From the NCBI RefSeq assembly GCF_021347895.1, contig NC_067118.1, forward strand, positions 34,527,255 to 34,591,254: a stretch of DNA of 64,000 nt, written 5' to 3'. A program made the translations under genes and the position numbers. This DNA is from Acanthochromis polyacanthus (lineage: Eukaryota; Chordata; Actinopteri; Pomacentridae). The notes under the pieces were generated by a model. The model was given only the letters and a program-made list of their open reading frames with translations. It did not search any database and was not told the DNA's origin. Positions within the stretch are counted from its first letter, which is position 1; each line of letters starts with the position of its first letter. Positions 63,374-64,000 of the stretch are shown piece by piece.

Positions 63374-63960
63374 CACTGACAGTCATTAAAAACTTTGAGA
63401 CCATATTTTTCAACATAATTTTTATTTTGAAGCCCGAAACTGGATTTTCTTCATAAGAATCATTTGTTTAGCATATTGGCATACAGAAACAAAAATCTAA
63501 AGTTTCAAGAATGATTTCAAAATAAAGAATTTCACAAAAGAAAACGTCACCTGCCAAACACAAAGTCACAACAGTCAATACCGAGTATGGCCTCCATTTG
63601 CTTCGATGCAGGCAGCAATCCGTCGGCGCATGCTTTGGACCAGGCTTCTGATTGTGGGTTGGGAACAGCCCATACGCCTGGCTACATCACTGTAGCTCAA
63701 ACCGGCCTCCACCATACCCAGTGCCCAGAGACGTTGTTCATGTGATAGACGCGGCATGATGCTGTTCACTGGACTAACAATGGTGGCCTTTTTTGGGCCT
63801 TTATATAGGCCTTCAAAACCCATTCTCAAATTGTGCAGATACTCACTGAGTATTGCTTGGTGTGTATTTGGTTCACTTTTGCAAAGTGGCCAACCCATGT
63901 GCAATGAATCATGACAAAATGACAACTCATCATTATCTCAACTACCAGGGCACTAGATCA
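63374..63960 (-). mobile_element. Internally deleted Tc1-like element
   Basis: The left boundary is placed at CACTGACAGTCATTAAAAAC immediately after TA (63372-63373). The right boundary is uncertain because no clear inverted copy of that end is found before the window closes. The minus strand carries a 5' leader, an ATG and a short frame joining the start and end of a Tc1-like transposase. At under 600 bp against the usual about 1.6 kb, the central catalytic region is missing. It differs from the intact element at 2901-4534. Confidence 0.75.
63575..63757 (-). CDS. 60-residue fusion of Tc1 transposase N- and C-termini
   Basis: Starting at ATG 63757, the frame reads MPRLSHEQRLWALGMVEAGL, then SYSDVARRMGCSQPTIRSLV, a complete first helix-turn-helix of a Tc1-type transposase. 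It then passes in frame into QSMRRRIAACIEANGGHTRY and a stop, which matches the extreme C-terminus of the same family. The join at about SLVQS removes the second helix-turn-helix and all catalytic residues. The start is chosen at the family's MPRL because the upstream 56 codons are leader sequence. The product could bind terminal repeats but could not catalyse; expression is unknown. Confidence 0.75.
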   Translation of the reverse strand: MPRLSHEQRLWALGMVEAGLSYSDVARRMGCSQPTIRSLVQSMRRRIAACIEANGGHTRY

Positions 63961-64000
63961 TCAGTAAATCCACAATGAATAATTACAATCCCCCTACAAG

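Overview
The window looks like vertebrate nuclear DNA, most probably from a ray-finned (percomorph-type) fish. It is AT-rich, CpG-poor and lacks dense gene packing. Its recognisable content is a fish-style mix of Tc1/mariner, hAT and PIF/Harbinger DNA transposons, a tRNA-derived SINE, several fish-typical dispersed repeats and many (GT)n microsatellites. No exon, intron or RNA gene of the host could be recognised in 64 kb, so this is either a gene desert or the inside of a very long intron. Almost all short open frames behave like chance frames.

The centrepiece is a complete, apparently intact Tc1-family transposon at 2901-4534. It has TA on both sides, two about 212-bp inverted repeats that each carry an outer and an inner binding-site-like direct repeat, and an uninterrupted 344-residue DD34E transposase. 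It is the only long coding frame that can be assigned a function.

The rest is a fossil record of transposition. A degraded Tc1 transposase lies on the minus strand at 11600-11886, a mariner relic at 12549-12961 and another Tc1 relic on the minus strand at 15960-16440. At 18.8-19.7 kb a BED-finger hAT derivative sits inside an old SINE-like repeat. At 36.3-37.6 kb there is a cluster of a dispersed repeat, a Tc1-like terminus and a 390-bp TA-flanked MITE inside retroelement-like sequence. At 41.8-42.4 kb a tRNA-derived SINE with a target-site duplication sits inside another repeat. A PIF/Harbinger-like element with a Myb/SANT-like frame broken by two Trp-to-stop changes lies at 44.66-45.29 kb. 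A CpG-richer repeat at 46.2-46.7 kb has a diverged inverted relative at 1.1 kb. At the right edge (63.37-63.96 kb) a Tc1-like deletion derivative fuses the transposase DNA-binding N-terminus to its extreme C-terminus.

Between these lie long unassigned stretches. Some contain blocks rich in TAATTA-type homeodomain cores that could be conserved regulatory elements, but this cannot be tested from one sequence. A CpG-enriched patch at 18.1-18.35 kb with two ETS motifs, a CCAAT box and a GC box looks promoter-like. One unassigned 220-codon ORF at 26519-27181 is longer than expected by chance and has no recognised family.
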